Origin: QANA01 sp963665505
GTDB lineage: Bacteria > Bacillota > Clostridia > Christensenellales > Christensenellaceae
Assembly: GCA_963665505.1 (NCBI GenBank)
Contig: OY762275.1
Location: forward strand, 806,001-870,000
Direction: 5' to 3'
Length of the DNA stretch: 64,000 nucleotides
The notes below the pieces were generated by a model, which had not been told where the DNA came from, made no database searches, and saw nothing but the letters and a program-made list of their open reading frames with translations. The position numbers were made by a program, and so were the translations under genes. Below are positions 50,675 to 59,839 of the stretch, piece after piece (the stretch's first letter is position 1; every line of letters starts with the position of its first letter).

Positions 50675-52109
50675 ATGGGATAAACCGGTAGACTTCGCCG
50701 GCCACGGGCGTGACGCCGGCGGATTCGAACAGCTCGCTCAGCGTGACAAGATCGTAACCCTGTTCCAGCAGATAGGGGATGAGCAGTTCCATCGCTTCGT
50801 AGGTGGAATCGTACAGATCGTGGCAGAGGATGATGTAGCCGTCCGCCGCCTGGCTGGAGCAGATATCGAAGATGCTCTGCGCATCGTGGCTCTTCCAGTC
50901 TTCGGAATCGATGGACCATCTGATAAGAGAAAGATCGAGTTCTGCGCAGGTCTGCTGCACGCTTTGGTTGGCGTGCCCGTACGGGGGACGGACGAGGCGG
51001 ATCGTATAACCGGTAAGGTCATAGACGGTCTGGTTGGTTTTTTGCAGGCTTTCTTTGGCTTCTTCGGGCGTGACTTCCATGAGGTTGATATGCTCCCAGG
51101 TGTGATTGACGATATCGTTGCCGCCCGCGACAATGGCCCGGACGATATCTTCCTTGCCGGCGATCCGGTTGCCGACGATACAGAAAGAGGCGTGTACGCC
51201 GTAGCGTTCCAGCAATGCCAGCAGTTTGGGCGTGACCGTCTTGCTGGGGCCGTCATCGAACGTAAGGGCGATCTTGGGGCTGCCGGTCTGCGGCTGCGTG
51301 GAAGCATCGGGCTGCGTGGAAGTATCGGGTTGTGTGGAAACATCAGGCTGCGTGGAAGGAAGCGCGGCGGGCAGCAGATCGGCAGCGAGCCGTTCGAACG
51401 GGTCGGTAAAGGTTCCGGCCAGTTCTTCGAACGAAAAATTGGCTTCAATCAAAGCCGAACCTGTAAAAAGGCTGTCCGCAGAGAAAATAAAAACCGTTTC
51501 CTTGCCAGTAAGCAGCAGGGCGTTTTGCAGCACCGTATCCGTCAGGGCCGCAGGCGAGACTTCCTGCCCGGTGGCGGAGAGCGAAGCGCAGAGCATTGTC
51601 TTTAGTGTTTCGATGCCGTCAGCGGTAAAAATATCGTTTAGCGCAAGGGGCAGGCCGGTCTGCCGGTCGAACACGAACGCATACGAAACGGGGGCCTTTT
51701 CTTCCGGTTTGCCCAGCGTATGGGAAAACCCATAAAAACGGACGCTGCCCACAAAACTGCCGGCGGTCGCGGAGAGATAGTCCAGATCGAGCTGCATTGA
51801 GCGGCCCGCCGCGTCGGCCCTGGCCGAAAAATCTGTGATCAATCCGCTCAGAAAGCGGGAAAGAACGGCATCGATGTTGTCGTTTCCGGTATCCGGACGA
51901 AAGACGGCATAATAAAGAAGCCCATTTTTGCCTTCCGCGTATTGCTCTGTGCCAAATTCATCCTGCGCGGACGCGTGGGTTGTATAGTAGGGGGAGAAGG
52001 CGGCGACAAGCCCGCTTTCCGCACCTCTTGTTTGCCTGCATACGGAGAAAGGATAGACCAATAAGAGTATGCAGAGCAGTAGTGCAAACGAACGGAACAG
52101 ATGTTTCAT
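50673..52109 (-). CDS. PdaC-like secreted polysaccharide deacetylase (DUF3298 plus NodB domain)
   Basis: 478 aa from ATG 52109, which has AAGGAG upstream; a longer frame is not supported. An N-terminal signal or anchor helix (LFRSFALLLCILLLVYPFSV) is followed by a DUF4163/DUF3298 domain (about 40-270), a linker with four STQPD-type hexapeptides (18-bp DNA unit near 51295-51360), and a NodB domain (about 290-478). The NodB motifs are TFDDGPS, HTWEH, RPPYG and the HDLYDS motif 5. These enzymes deacetylate peptidoglycan outside the cell; B. subtilis PdaC has the same domain order. Metal ligands look complete. Confidence 0.87.
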   Translation of the reverse strand: MKHLFRSFALLLCILLLVYPFSVCRQTRGAESGLVAAFSPYYTTHASAQDEFGTEQYAEGKNGLLYYAVFRPDTGNDNIDAVLSRFLSGLITDFSARADAAGRSMQLDLDYLSATAGSFVGSVRFYGFSHTLGKPEEKAPVSYAFVFDRQTGLPLALNDIFTADGIETLKTMLCASLSATGQEVSPAALTDTVLQNALLLTGKETVFIFSADSLFTGSALIEANFSFEELAGTFTDPFERLAADLLPAALPSTQPDVSTQPDTSTQPDASTQPQTGSPKIALTFDDGPSKTVTPKLLALLERYGVHASFCIVGNRIAGKEDIVRAIVAGGNDIVNHTWEHINLMEVTPEEAKESLQKTNQTVYDLTGYTIRLVRPPYGHANQSVQQTCAELDLSLIRWSIDSEDWKSHDAQSIFDICSSQAADGYIILCHDLYDSTYEAMELLIPYLLEQGYDLVTLSELFESAGVTPVAGEVYRFIP

Positions 52110-52254
52110 GAAGCTCCTTATTTGACCCTGCATGAGAAAATTTTCCCTGTACGGTACACCCTCATTGTAGCACGCGTTTTTGAAAATGCCTACAGGAAAA
52201 TATAATTTTATACGCGGCCTGTGAAAAACAAGGCGCCCGTACGGCATAAAACTT

Positions 52255-52283
52255 TTGACAAAACCGCATTTATAAAATATAAT
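52255..52283 (+). promoter_or_regulatory. ileS promoter
   Basis: TTGACA (52255-52260), 17-bp spacer, TATAAT (52278-52283), both perfect. Confidence 0.92.
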
Positions 52284-52289
52284 GAGATA

Positions 52290-52543
52290 ACATTATTGGT
52301 CAGAAAATGCTGGGAAAAGACAAGACGCGCGGGCAGGATGCCCAAGAGAGCCGGGGAAAGGTGAAAGCCCGGCGGTGGTCCTCCGCTGCGCCATCACTTT
52401 TGGGCAAGGTTTGCCGGCAGCCGCGCAAAGGCGGACGCATTGCATGCGTTACAGGCAGTAAATGGCCTTTCCTATCGGATGTATGGAAAGGAATTTAGGT
52501 GGTACAGCGGTCTCTTCGCCCTAAGGGGTGGGAGCCTTTTTTT
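52290..52543 (+). promoter_or_regulatory. T-box leader of ileS
   Basis: Stem I region includes GAGAGCCGGGGAAAGGTGAAAG. The T-box proper, AATTTAGGTGGTACAGCGG (52492-52510), matches the conserved uncharged-tRNA-binding motif apart from one base. A terminator with GGTCTCTTCGCCC / GGGGTGGGAGCC and eight Ts follows at 52510-52544. ATC at 52393-52395, followed by A, is a plausible isoleucine specifier. Uncharged tRNA-Ile should pair with specifier and T-box and let transcription read into ileS. Confidence 0.9.
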
Positions 52544-52583
52544 TGGTAATTAAAAAAACGACGGATCGTATAGGAGTGGATGT

Positions 52584-55500
52584 ATGTATAAAAAAGTTTC
52601 TTCAGACCTGAATTTCAAAGTGAGAGAAGAAGAGGTTTTGCAGTTTTGGAAAGACGCCGGGATATTTGAAAAAGTACAGGCGGCGGGCGAAGGGAAGCCT
52701 ACGTTTACGTTTTACGACGGGCCGCCGACGGCCAACGGTAAGCCGCATATCGGCCATGTGCTGACCCGCTGCATCAAAGACCTGTTTCCCCGCTATAAAG
52801 CCATGGAAGGATACGACGTGCTGCGCAAAGCCGGATGGGACACACACGGGCTGCCGGTAGAGCTGGAAGTAGAGCGGGCCCTTGGGCTGAACGGCAAGGA
52901 GCAGATCGAACGGTACGGTGTGGAGGCGTTCATCCAGAAATGCAAGGAGAGCGTTTGGAAATATAAAGAAGAGTGGGAAGTGCTCTCCGAACGGGTCGGC
53001 TTCTGGGCTGATATGCAGGACCCCTACATCACGTATGAAAACAAATATATCGAATCGATCTGGTGGTCGCTCAAGCAGATCTACGAAAAAGGGCTGCTGT
53101 ATAAAGGCCACAAGGTCGTGCCGTATTGCCCCCGCTGCGGGACGGCGCTCTCTTCGCACGAAGTGGCGCAGGGCTATAAAGAGATCACGGAAAAATCGGC
53201 CACGGCCATGTTCTACTGCCCGGAAGAAAAAGCCTATTTCCTCGCGTGGACGACAACGCCCTGGACGCTGCCCAGCAACGTCTGCCTGTGCGTCAATGCC
53301 GACGTCACCTATGCCAAGGCGGCATGGGGCGGCAAGACCTATCTATTGGCCGAATCGCTTGTGAAAAAAATGCTGGGCGAGGACGCAAAAATCCTGGCGA
53401 CATATAAGGGGAGCGAACTGGTCGGCAAGGAATACGAACCGCTGTTCGCCTGTACCGAGGCGGCCTGCCGCGCCACCGGCAAAAAAGGCCATGTGGTCAT
53501 TGCGGACGATTATGTGACGACGACGGAAGGCACCGGCATCGTGCACAACGCCCCCGCCTTCGGCGAGGACGACGCCCGCGTCTGCCATCTATACGATATG
53601 CCTTTTATCCAGCTTGTGGACACGCATGGGAACATGTGCGGAGGCACGCCCTGGGACGGCACTTTCGTCAAAAACGCCGACCCACTCATCATACGCGACC
53701 TGGAAGCGCAGGGCAAACTGTTTGACGCGCCCGTATTCACGCACAGCTATCCGTTCTGCTGGCGGTGCGATACGCCGCTCATCTACTATGCGCGCAGCAC
53801 GTGGTTTATCAAGACCACGGCCATGAAGCAGGAACTGCTCAAGAACAACGCTTCGGTCAACTGGCTGCCCGAGACGATAAAGAACGGGCGGATGGGCAAC
53901 TTCCTGGAGAACGTCATCGACTGGGGCGTTTCCCGCGAACGGTACTGGGGCACGCCGCTGCCCGTCTGGACCTGCGAGTGCGGGCATGTGCACGTCGTGG
54001 GCGGCATAGACGAACTGAAAAAAATGGGCCGGGACGTGCCGGAAAATATCGAGCTGCACAAACCTTACATCGACCAGGTCATATTGACCTGCCCCGTCTG
54101 CGGAAAAGACATGAAGCGCGAGAAGGAAGTCATCGACTGCTGGTACGATTCGGGTTCCATGCCCTTTGCCCAGTGGCACTATCCGTTCGAAAACCAGGCT
54201 GCGTTCGGCAAACGCTTCCCCGCGAACTTCATCAGCGAGGCCATCGACCAGACCCGGGGCTGGTTCTATACGCTGCTGGCGATCGGCACGCTCGTATTCA
54301 ACCGCGCGCCTTTTGAAAACTGCATCGTGCTGGGGCATGTGCAGGACAAAGACGGCAAAAAGATGAGCAAGCACATCGGCAACGTCGTGGACCCCTGGTC
54401 TGTCCTGAACAGGCAGGGCGCCGACGCGGTGCGGTGGTATTTCTACATCAACTCGGCTCCGTGGATCCCCAACCGGTTCTACGACGAGGCGGTCTCGGAA
54501 GCGCAACGGAAATTTATGGGGACGCTGTGGAACACCTATGCGTTCTATGTCCTGTATGCGGAGATCGACAAGTTCAACCCGTACGAGCATGCGCTTTCGG
54601 ACGACCTTTCCGTAATGGACAGGTGGGTGCTTTCCCGCCTGCATTCCACCGTGAAAACAGTCCGCGGACATATGGACGCCTACCGGATCAACGAAGCGGC
54701 GCGCGAGCTGGCCCGCTTTGTAGACGAACTTTCCAACTGGTACGTGCGCCGTTCGCGGGAACGCTATTGGGGGCCGGATATGGATAAAGACAAAGTGGAC
54801 GCGTACATGACGCTGTTCACCGTGCTGGAGACGTTTATCCGCCTGATCGCGCCTTTCACGCCCTTCATCGCCGAAAGCATTTACCAGAACCTTGTGCGGA
54901 GCGTGGACGGCAAGGCCAGTGAGAGCGTGCATCTGTGCCGGTATCCGCAGGCGGACGAGGCGCGCATCGACAAGGAACTGGAAAAGAACATGGAATTCGT
55001 GCTGGATATCGTATCGCTGGGCCGGGCATGCCGGAATTCGGCGAACATCAAGAACCGGCAGCCCATCGCTACGCTGTTCGTGGGCGGCGTCGATGCGCTG
55101 CCCGAACGGTACGCCGAGATCGTCAGGGGCGAACTGAACGTCAAAGAGATCCGCATGGGCGCGGCGGCGGAGGAGTACATCACGTATATGATAAAGCCAC
55201 AGCTCAAAACGCTGGGGCCAAAATACGGCAAGATGCTACCCGCGATCAGAAAACACCTGGCTTCCGCCAACGGAGGCAGGGTCTATGCGACGATCCGGGC
55301 GGGCGGGACGTATACATTTGAGATAGAGGGGGAAAAGATCGCGCTCGGGGAAGAGGACCTGCTGATCGAGCCCAAGCCGAAAGAAGGCTATGCGGTCGAA
55401 GCGCAGGGCGATATCGCCGTTATCCTGGATACGCTGATCACCCCGGCGCTGGCGGAGGAAGGCAATGTGCGCGAGATCATCAGTAAAGTGCAGACCATGC

Positions 55501-55706
55501 GCAAAGAAGCCGGTTTCGAGGTGACCGACCATATCCGCCTGTATGTGGAGGGAGACGACGTCCTGACGGGCATCGTAAAGAAGAACGAAGCCGAGATCGC
55601 GAACGAGACGCTGGCGGAGGAAGTCTTGCCGGGCCGTATGGCCGGGTACAGCAAGACCTGGGACATCAACGGACGGCAGGGCGTTCTGGGCGTGGAGAAA
55701 CTCTGA
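52584..55706 (+). CDS. ileS: Isoleucyl-tRNA synthetase, long IleS2-like form
   Basis: 1040 aa. Class I signature PHIGHVL (HIGH motif) near residue 53 and DGKKMSKHIGN (KMSKS motif) near 590. The CP1 editing region includes YCPRCGTALSSHEVAQGY, WTTTPWTLPSN and TGIVHNAPAFGEDD. The length and the C-terminal part (NVKEIRMG, ALGEEDLLIEP, AVEAQGDIAVILDT) fit the eukaryote-like IleS2 class rather than the 930-aa IleS1. IleS2 enzymes tend to resist mupirocin. Controlled by the T-box directly upstream. Confidence 0.95.
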   Translation: MYKKVSSDLNFKVREEEVLQFWKDAGIFEKVQAAGEGKPTFTFYDGPPTANGKPHIGHVLTRCIKDLFPRYKAMEGYDVLRKAGWDTHGLPVELEVERALGLNGKEQIERYGVEAFIQKCKESVWKYKEEWEVLSERVGFWADMQDPYITYENKYIESIWWSLKQIYEKGLLYKGHKVVPYCPRCGTALSSHEVAQGYKEITEKSATAMFYCPEEKAYFLAWTTTPWTLPSNVCLCVNADVTYAKAAWGGKTYLLAESLVKKMLGEDAKILATYKGSELVGKEYEPLFACTEAACRATGKKGHVVIADDYVTTTEGTGIVHNAPAFGEDDARVCHLYDMPFIQLVDTHGNMCGGTPWDGTFVKNADPLIIRDLEAQGKLFDAPVFTHSYPFCWRCDTPLIYYARSTWFIKTTAMKQELLKNNASVNWLPETIKNGRMGNFLENVIDWGVSRERYWGTPLPVWTCECGHVHVVGGIDELKKMGRDVPENIELHKPYIDQVILTCPVCGKDMKREKEVIDCWYDSGSMPFAQWHYPFENQAAFGKRFPANFISEAIDQTRGWFYTLLAIGTLVFNRAPFENCIVLGHVQDKDGKKMSKHIGNVVDPWSVLNRQGADAVRWYFYINSAPWIPNRFYDEAVSEAQRKFMGTLWNTYAFYVLYAEIDKFNPYEHALSDDLSVMDRWVLSRLHSTVKTVRGHMDAYRINEAARELARFVDELSNWYVRRSRERYWGPDMDKDKVDAYMTLFTVLETFIRLIAPFTPFIAESIYQNLVRSVDGKASESVHLCRYPQADEARIDKELEKNMEFVLDIVSLGRACRNSANIKNRQPIATLFVGGVDALPERYAEIVRGELNVKEIRMGAAAEEYITYMIKPQLKTLGPKYGKMLPAIRKHLASANGGRVYATIRAGGTYTFEIEGEKIALGEEDLLIEPKPKEGYAVEAQGDIAVILDTLITPALAEEGNVREIISKVQTMRKEAGFEVTDHIRLYVEGDDVLTGIVKKNEAEIANETLAEEVLPGRMAGYSKTWDINGRQGVLGVEKL

Positions 55707-55718
55707 AAAACAGATACG

Positions 55719-55751
55719 AAAAAGCGGTGCCGGGGCACCGCTTTTTCTTTT
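55719..55751 (+). terminator. Terminator of ileS
   Basis: Stem AAAAAGCGGTGCC / GGCACCGCTTTTT with a short loop, 12 bp after the stop. Confidence 0.92.
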
Positions 55752-55912
55752 GCGGAACAAAAAAACAGGGAAGGGAGATTGCGCTTGCGGGCGGTATATG
55801 GGATACTGTTAATAAGCGTATCTCTGCCGGCCTTATTTTTTGCAGGAGAATCGGGCGCGGTAGCCGCGAAAAGGATGCTGTATACGCCGCCCGGACGACA
55901 CAGGAGGGGAAG

Positions 55913-56860
55913 ATGGATAAACGTGAATTGTTGCAGGCTGTTTTGAATGGGGAAGAACCCGAAAGGATCCCCTGTGCTTTTTGGCATCATTTTTCGGACG
56001 AAGATAAATTTGGGGAAAACGCGGTAAAAGCCCATCTGCATTTTTATGCGCAAACGGATGTGGATATCTTAAAAGTGATGAATGAACATATGTACCGCCT
56101 GGAGGGCAGGGTGGAAAAACCGGGAGACTGGAAAAACGTCCGGCCGATCCCGTTCGAGCGGACGCCCTATCCGCCGCTGCTTTCCCTCATCCAGGAGATA
56201 CGCAGGCGTACGGGTGGGGAAGTCCCCATCCTGGCGACGATACATGGCGTGTTCGTTTCGGCGTATCACGCTACGGAAAAAGGGAACTTTTCCAACCCGG
56301 ACAACATCATTTCCAGCCATATGAAGGCAGACCCGGAAGCCGTATCCAAAGGGCTATCGGCCATTGCGGAAACGCTGGGAGACGTATGCGAGCGCTGTTT
56401 GGAAGCCGGCGCCGACGGGATCTATTATGCCGCGCTGGGGGCGGAGGAATACCGCTTTGCGCCCGGGATCTATGAGACCTATATCAAGCCGCACGACATA
56501 GCGGTGCTGGAACGCATCCGGGGCAGGGGGATCGGGGTGCTGCATATCTGTAAAGATAAGGTGCGGCTGCCTGTTTTCCAAGGGTATCCGGCAGACATCG
56601 TCAACTGGGCCGTATATGACTGCTCTTATCCGCTGGCAAGCGGGCGGGACCTCTTCCCGGACATGACGCTTCTGGGCGGGTTTGATGACCGAAGCGGCTT
56701 GCTGGTCGACGGCAGCGGAGAGGAGATCGCTCGGGAAGTCCGCAGGATCGTACGGCAGGTAGGCAGGCGGAAACTGATCCTCGGCGCGGATTGTACGCTG
56801 CCGGGCGACGTTGCCTACGGCAGGGTGCGGGCAGTGTTGAAAGAAGCCGCAAAAGTATGA
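55913..56860 (+). CDS. Uroporphyrinogen-decarboxylase-family protein
   Basis: 315 aa, one TIM-barrel domain of the URO-D superfamily: N-terminal LLQAVLNGEEPERIPCAFWHHF, central EAGADGIYYAALGAEE, HICKD, and LGGFDDRSGLLVDGSGEEI. In anaerobes most such genes encode methyltransferase or corrinoid-linked enzymes (MtaA/CmuA-like) or proteins of unknown function rather than haem enzymes. No corrinoid protein is adjacent, so the role is open. ATG 55913 after AGGGGAAG is preferred; a longer frame running through the ileS terminator is rejected. Confidence 0.82.
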   Translation: MDKRELLQAVLNGEEPERIPCAFWHHFSDEDKFGENAVKAHLHFYAQTDVDILKVMNEHMYRLEGRVEKPGDWKNVRPIPFERTPYPPLLSLIQEIRRRTGGEVPILATIHGVFVSAYHATEKGNFSNPDNIISSHMKADPEAVSKGLSAIAETLGDVCERCLEAGADGIYYAALGAEEYRFAPGIYETYIKPHDIAVLERIRGRGIGVLHICKDKVRLPVFQGYPADIVNWAVYDCSYPLASGRDLFPDMTLLGGFDDRSGLLVDGSGEEIAREVRRIVRQVGRRKLILGADCTLPGDVAYGRVRAVLKEAAKV

Positions 56861-56963
56861 TACGAAGGCAGGGAAAAACAAGGGGACCGGGGAATACCGG
56901 GGGGCCGGGAAAGGGACGCCGGCAGGGCGTCCTGGGCGCGAGAAAGCGCTGCGAACAAAATAA

Positions 56964-56997
56964 CGAAAAAAGCGGTGCGCAAGCGCCGCTTTTTTCG
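56964..56997 (+). terminator. Bidirectional terminator
   Basis: Stem GAAAAAAGCGGTGC / GCGCCGCTTTTTTC with loop about GCAA; between the URO-D-family gene and the convergent deacetylase. Confidence 0.85.
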
Positions 56998-57031
56998 TGC
57001 GATGAGGAGGAAAAGCTGCGGGGGAAGAGCA

Positions 57032-57847
57032 CTAATAGCCGAGCACTTCGAGGCGGAGATCGTCCAGCGTCTTGAAGGTATAGCCGTCCGCGCGCCAGGC
57101 ATCGATCAGCTCTCCCAGGATCGCGGCATTCGTCGAAGAATTGGCGTGGAGCAGCGCGACTTCGCCCGGGTGGGTGCGGGAGAGGATGAGTTCTAAGCTG
57201 GCTTGTGGGTCGGGCTGTTCGTCGTTGAGCCAGTCTTTATAGGCGAAGCTCCAGAACACCGAGACATAGCCCATCTCGGAAGAAATTTGTAGGAAGCTTT
57301 CGCTGTACTTGCCCGAAGGCGGGCGCACGTACTTAGGCATCTCTTCTCCGGTGAGTGCCAGAAACTTTTCACACAGGTCATCCAGCTCTTCCTCAAACAC
57401 GGAAAGGGAAGTCGTTTCCGAGAGGTCTTTATGGGTTACTGTATGGTTGCAGACGAGATGCCCTTCCGCTACCATCCGTTTGACCAGTTCGGGAGCGGAA
57501 TCTATATAGTGGCCGGTCACGAAAAAGGCCGCGCTGACGCCCTTTTCCCGCAGGACATCCAGGATATCGTCGGTATAGCCGTTCTCGTAGCCCGCGTCGA
57601 AGGTAAGGTAGATGACCTTATCTTCCGCGTTGCCGAGGTAGAGGGCGTCGTACCCGGAAAGAAAATCCGCATCGTCCGCGACGATGGGCTGCGAGCCGTC
57701 TGTGGTAGGTTTATAATACCAGTTGTAAGAAGCGGCCGAAGTTACAGATACCAATGCCGCGGAAGGCGAAAGGGTCATGATGATGAGGGCGGTGGCCAGC
57801 CCCGCAAGGGAAAGCAGGCAGCCCGCGATAACGATATTGCTTTTCAT
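57032..57847 (-). CDS. PdaA-like polysaccharide deacetylase
   Basis: 271 aa with one N-terminal membrane/signal helix (IVIAGCLLSLAGLATALIIM). The segment YNWYYKPTTDGSQPIV and the catalytic variant TFDAGYENGYT (DAG in place of DDG) are hallmarks of the PdaA delta-lactam-forming deacetylase group; other NodB motifs are HTVTH and RPPSGKYSE. In spore-formers PdaA deacetylates MurNAc on the way to muramic delta-lactam in the cortex, which would imply sporulation capacity. AGGAGG precedes the ATG. Confidence 0.85.
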   Translation of the reverse strand: MKSNIVIAGCLLSLAGLATALIIMTLSPSAALVSVTSAASYNWYYKPTTDGSQPIVADDADFLSGYDALYLGNAEDKVIYLTFDAGYENGYTDDILDVLREKGVSAAFFVTGHYIDSAPELVKRMVAEGHLVCNHTVTHKDLSETTSLSVFEEELDDLCEKFLALTGEEMPKYVRPPSGKYSESFLQISSEMGYVSVFWSFAYKDWLNDEQPDPQASLELILSRTHPGEVALLHANSSTNAAILGELIDAWRADGYTFKTLDDLRLEVLGY

Positions 57848-58089
57848 GAAGGACCTCCTTTTTATTGCAAAAAAACGCGTTCCGTAACGGTATAGCGTAT
57901 GTGATCGACCGGTTGTTTATGCAAACGGATTGTTTAAAAAAGGCGGGAAGGGTGGTATAGTTATCTAATGCCTTTCGCGCCGGGCGGCAAGACTGCGCGG
58001 CGGACAGGAAGGGTTCTGCCGCTTGGGCGGCCGCCGTTGCCCGCAAAGAGGGAAGCCGTTTTGAAATAGACAGCAAAAGGGGATTTGAG

Positions 58090-59457
58090 ATGAAGGGGAG
58101 CTCTGTTTTACTAGCAGAGGAGGAGGTCCGGCAGGACAGAGGGTTCATTTGGAAGCATATCGGCAAGCTGGCATGGCCCTGCGCTGTGGAACAGCTGTTT
58201 TCCAGCCTTATTTCGGCGATCTCCATGATGCTGGTCACTTCCATCGGCACGGAGGCGGTCAATGCTGTCAGCGTGACCAACCAGCCCATGTACATACCCT
58301 TTGTGGTATTCCGGGCATTCAATGTGGGCGGGACCGCGCTTGTAGCGCGCTTCCTGGGCATGCGGGACGAAGAAAACGCCAAGCGCGCCTGCGCGCAATC
58401 GCTGCTGCTCACGTTTGCCATGGGCCTGCTGGCGGCGATCGGGCTGTATTTTGGGGCGGGCGCCATCATCCGTTTCATCGGCGCGACGGACGACTACTAT
58501 TATCTGGCGATGCGCTATATGAACTACGTGTCTGTGAGCATTATTTTCCAATCGATCTCCATCGTGGCGGCATGCATGCTGCGCGGGGCGGGACGGACCA
58601 GCCTTTCAATGTACTTTAACGTTTTAGCAAGCATTGTCAATGTTGTCGTCGGCTATATTCTCATCTCGGTTGTGGGCATGGGGATAGACGGCGCGGGCAT
58701 TGCTTTTTTGGTGGCGCAGTTCTCGGGCGCGGCCTTTGCGCTGTATCTGCTGCTGTGCAGGGAAGAACTGCCCATCCATATCAGGCTGAAAGATCTTTTC
58801 AAAATCGACCGTTCCATCATCCGGCGGATCGCGCATGTGGGGCTGGGCGCGGCACTGGAGCAAATGGCGCTGCGGGTCGGGCTTATGACCTTTACGATGC
58901 TGATCGTGGGGCTGGGGACCGCCGAATATGCCGCGCACAACATCGCCGGGACAATGTACAACTATGTGATCGCGTTCGGACAGGCCATCGGCATGGCGCT
59001 GACATCGCTGGTCGGGCAGAACCTGGGCGCAGACCGGGCCGACCTGGCCGAACGGTATATAAAAGAAGCGCTGTATATCGCGCTGATATGCGCGGGGGTC
59101 CTTATGGCGATCCTTTTGCTGCTGCCTTACCAGATCGCCTCCTTATTTACGGACGACCCGGAGGTCGCAAAAAACGTGGTGCTGTGCCTCCGCCTGTTGG
59201 CGTTGGTCACGCCGGCGCAGATCATCCAGATGTCTATCTGCGGCGGGCTGCGGGGCGGCGGCGATACGCGCTGGCCGATGGTTTCGACGATGGCGGGCGT
59301 ACTGGGCATGCGCATGGCCATGGGGTATCTGTTCATCCATCTATTCGACTGGGGGCTTGCGGGCGCCTGGCTGGCATGCATACTGGACCAAAACATGCGC
59401 GCCGGCGTCATCTACCTGCGGATGCGTTCGGGCAAATGGAAACGGCAGAAGGTTTGA
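58090..59457 (+). CDS. MATE-family efflux transporter
   Basis: 455 aa with about 12 membrane helices in two similar halves. First half: LAWPCAVEQLFSSLISAISMMLVTSIGTEAVNAVSVTNQP; second half: HVGLGAALEQMALRVGLMTFTMLIVGLGTAEYAAHNIAG, the usual internal repeat of MATE pumps. It exports drugs or metabolites using Na+ or H+ gradients; the substrate is unknown. AAGGGGA precedes ATG, and an extended -10 (TGGTATAGT near 57953) may drive it. Confidence 0.92.
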   Translation: MKGSSVLLAEEEVRQDRGFIWKHIGKLAWPCAVEQLFSSLISAISMMLVTSIGTEAVNAVSVTNQPMYIPFVVFRAFNVGGTALVARFLGMRDEENAKRACAQSLLLTFAMGLLAAIGLYFGAGAIIRFIGATDDYYYLAMRYMNYVSVSIIFQSISIVAACMLRGAGRTSLSMYFNVLASIVNVVVGYILISVVGMGIDGAGIAFLVAQFSGAAFALYLLLCREELPIHIRLKDLFKIDRSIIRRIAHVGLGAALEQMALRVGLMTFTMLIVGLGTAEYAAHNIAGTMYNYVIAFGQAIGMALTSLVGQNLGADRADLAERYIKEALYIALICAGVLMAILLLLPYQIASLFTDDPEVAKNVVLCLRLLALVTPAQIIQMSICGGLRGGGDTRWPMVSTMAGVLGMRMAMGYLFIHLFDWGLAGAWLACILDQNMRAGVIYLRMRSGKWKRQKV

Positions 59458-59483
59458 GGCCGGGAAAATCGGGGGCAAAGCCC

Positions 59484-59512
59484 TTGCTATTTTTCCGCCG
59501 TTGTTATATACT
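59484..59512 (+). promoter_or_regulatory. tRNA-Thr promoter
   Basis: TTGCTA (59484-59489), 17-bp spacer, TATACT (59507-59512), 11 bp before the tRNA. Confidence 0.7.
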
Positions 59513-59523
59513 GATTTGGCGAC

Positions 59524-59599
59524 GCTGATGTAGCTCAGTAGGTAGAGCACATCCTTGGTAAGGATGAGGTCTCGGGTTCGAATCCCGACATCAGCTCCA
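59524..59599 (+). tRNA. tRNA-Thr (anticodon GGT)
   Basis: A 76-nt cloverleaf with acceptor GCTGATG / CATCAGC, anticodon stem CATCC / GGATG, loop TTGGTAA giving GGT, T-arm GGTTCGAATCC, and an encoded CCA. It reads ACC and ACU codons and complements the CGT isoacceptor at 7074. Confidence 0.95.
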
Positions 59600-59608
59600 T
59601 ATTTTTAT

Positions 59609-59648
59609 GACCGGGAAAACGAATTGTGCAACGGGCCGGTCTTTTTTT
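59609..59648 (+). terminator. Terminator after tRNA-Thr
   Basis: Stem GACCGG (59609-59614) / CCGGTC (59636-59641), then seven Ts. Confidence 0.75.
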
Positions 59649-59761
59649 ATTCTGGTTTATTTATTCTTTTTTTTACGTAAGTCGTCCAGGCGATTTTGGG
59701 CCGGGCACTTTCTGACAGAAATGCTCATAAGGCGGTTTGATAGGCAGAAATTTTCTTTCTT

Positions 59762-59796
59762 AAAAACGCATAGCCGATGCGGCTATGCGTTTTTGT
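59762..59796 (-). terminator. Terminator of the MFS gene at 59840
   Basis: Stem AAAAACGCATAGCC / GGCTATGCGTTTTT, loop GATGC. Symmetrical A/T flanks allow use on both strands. Confidence 0.88.
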
Positions 59797-59839
59797 TGAT
59801 GTAACGGTTTTTTTACGGAAAAACAGAAGAAGGCGGTCT

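Noticed and set aside
53589..54932. 447-codon minus-strand frame opposite ileS
   Set aside because: Shadow of a clearly conserved synthetase.
55727..55912. 62-codon N-terminal extension of the URO-D-family gene
   Set aside because: It would start inside the ileS terminator stem; the family N-terminus and a ribosome site fit ATG 55913.
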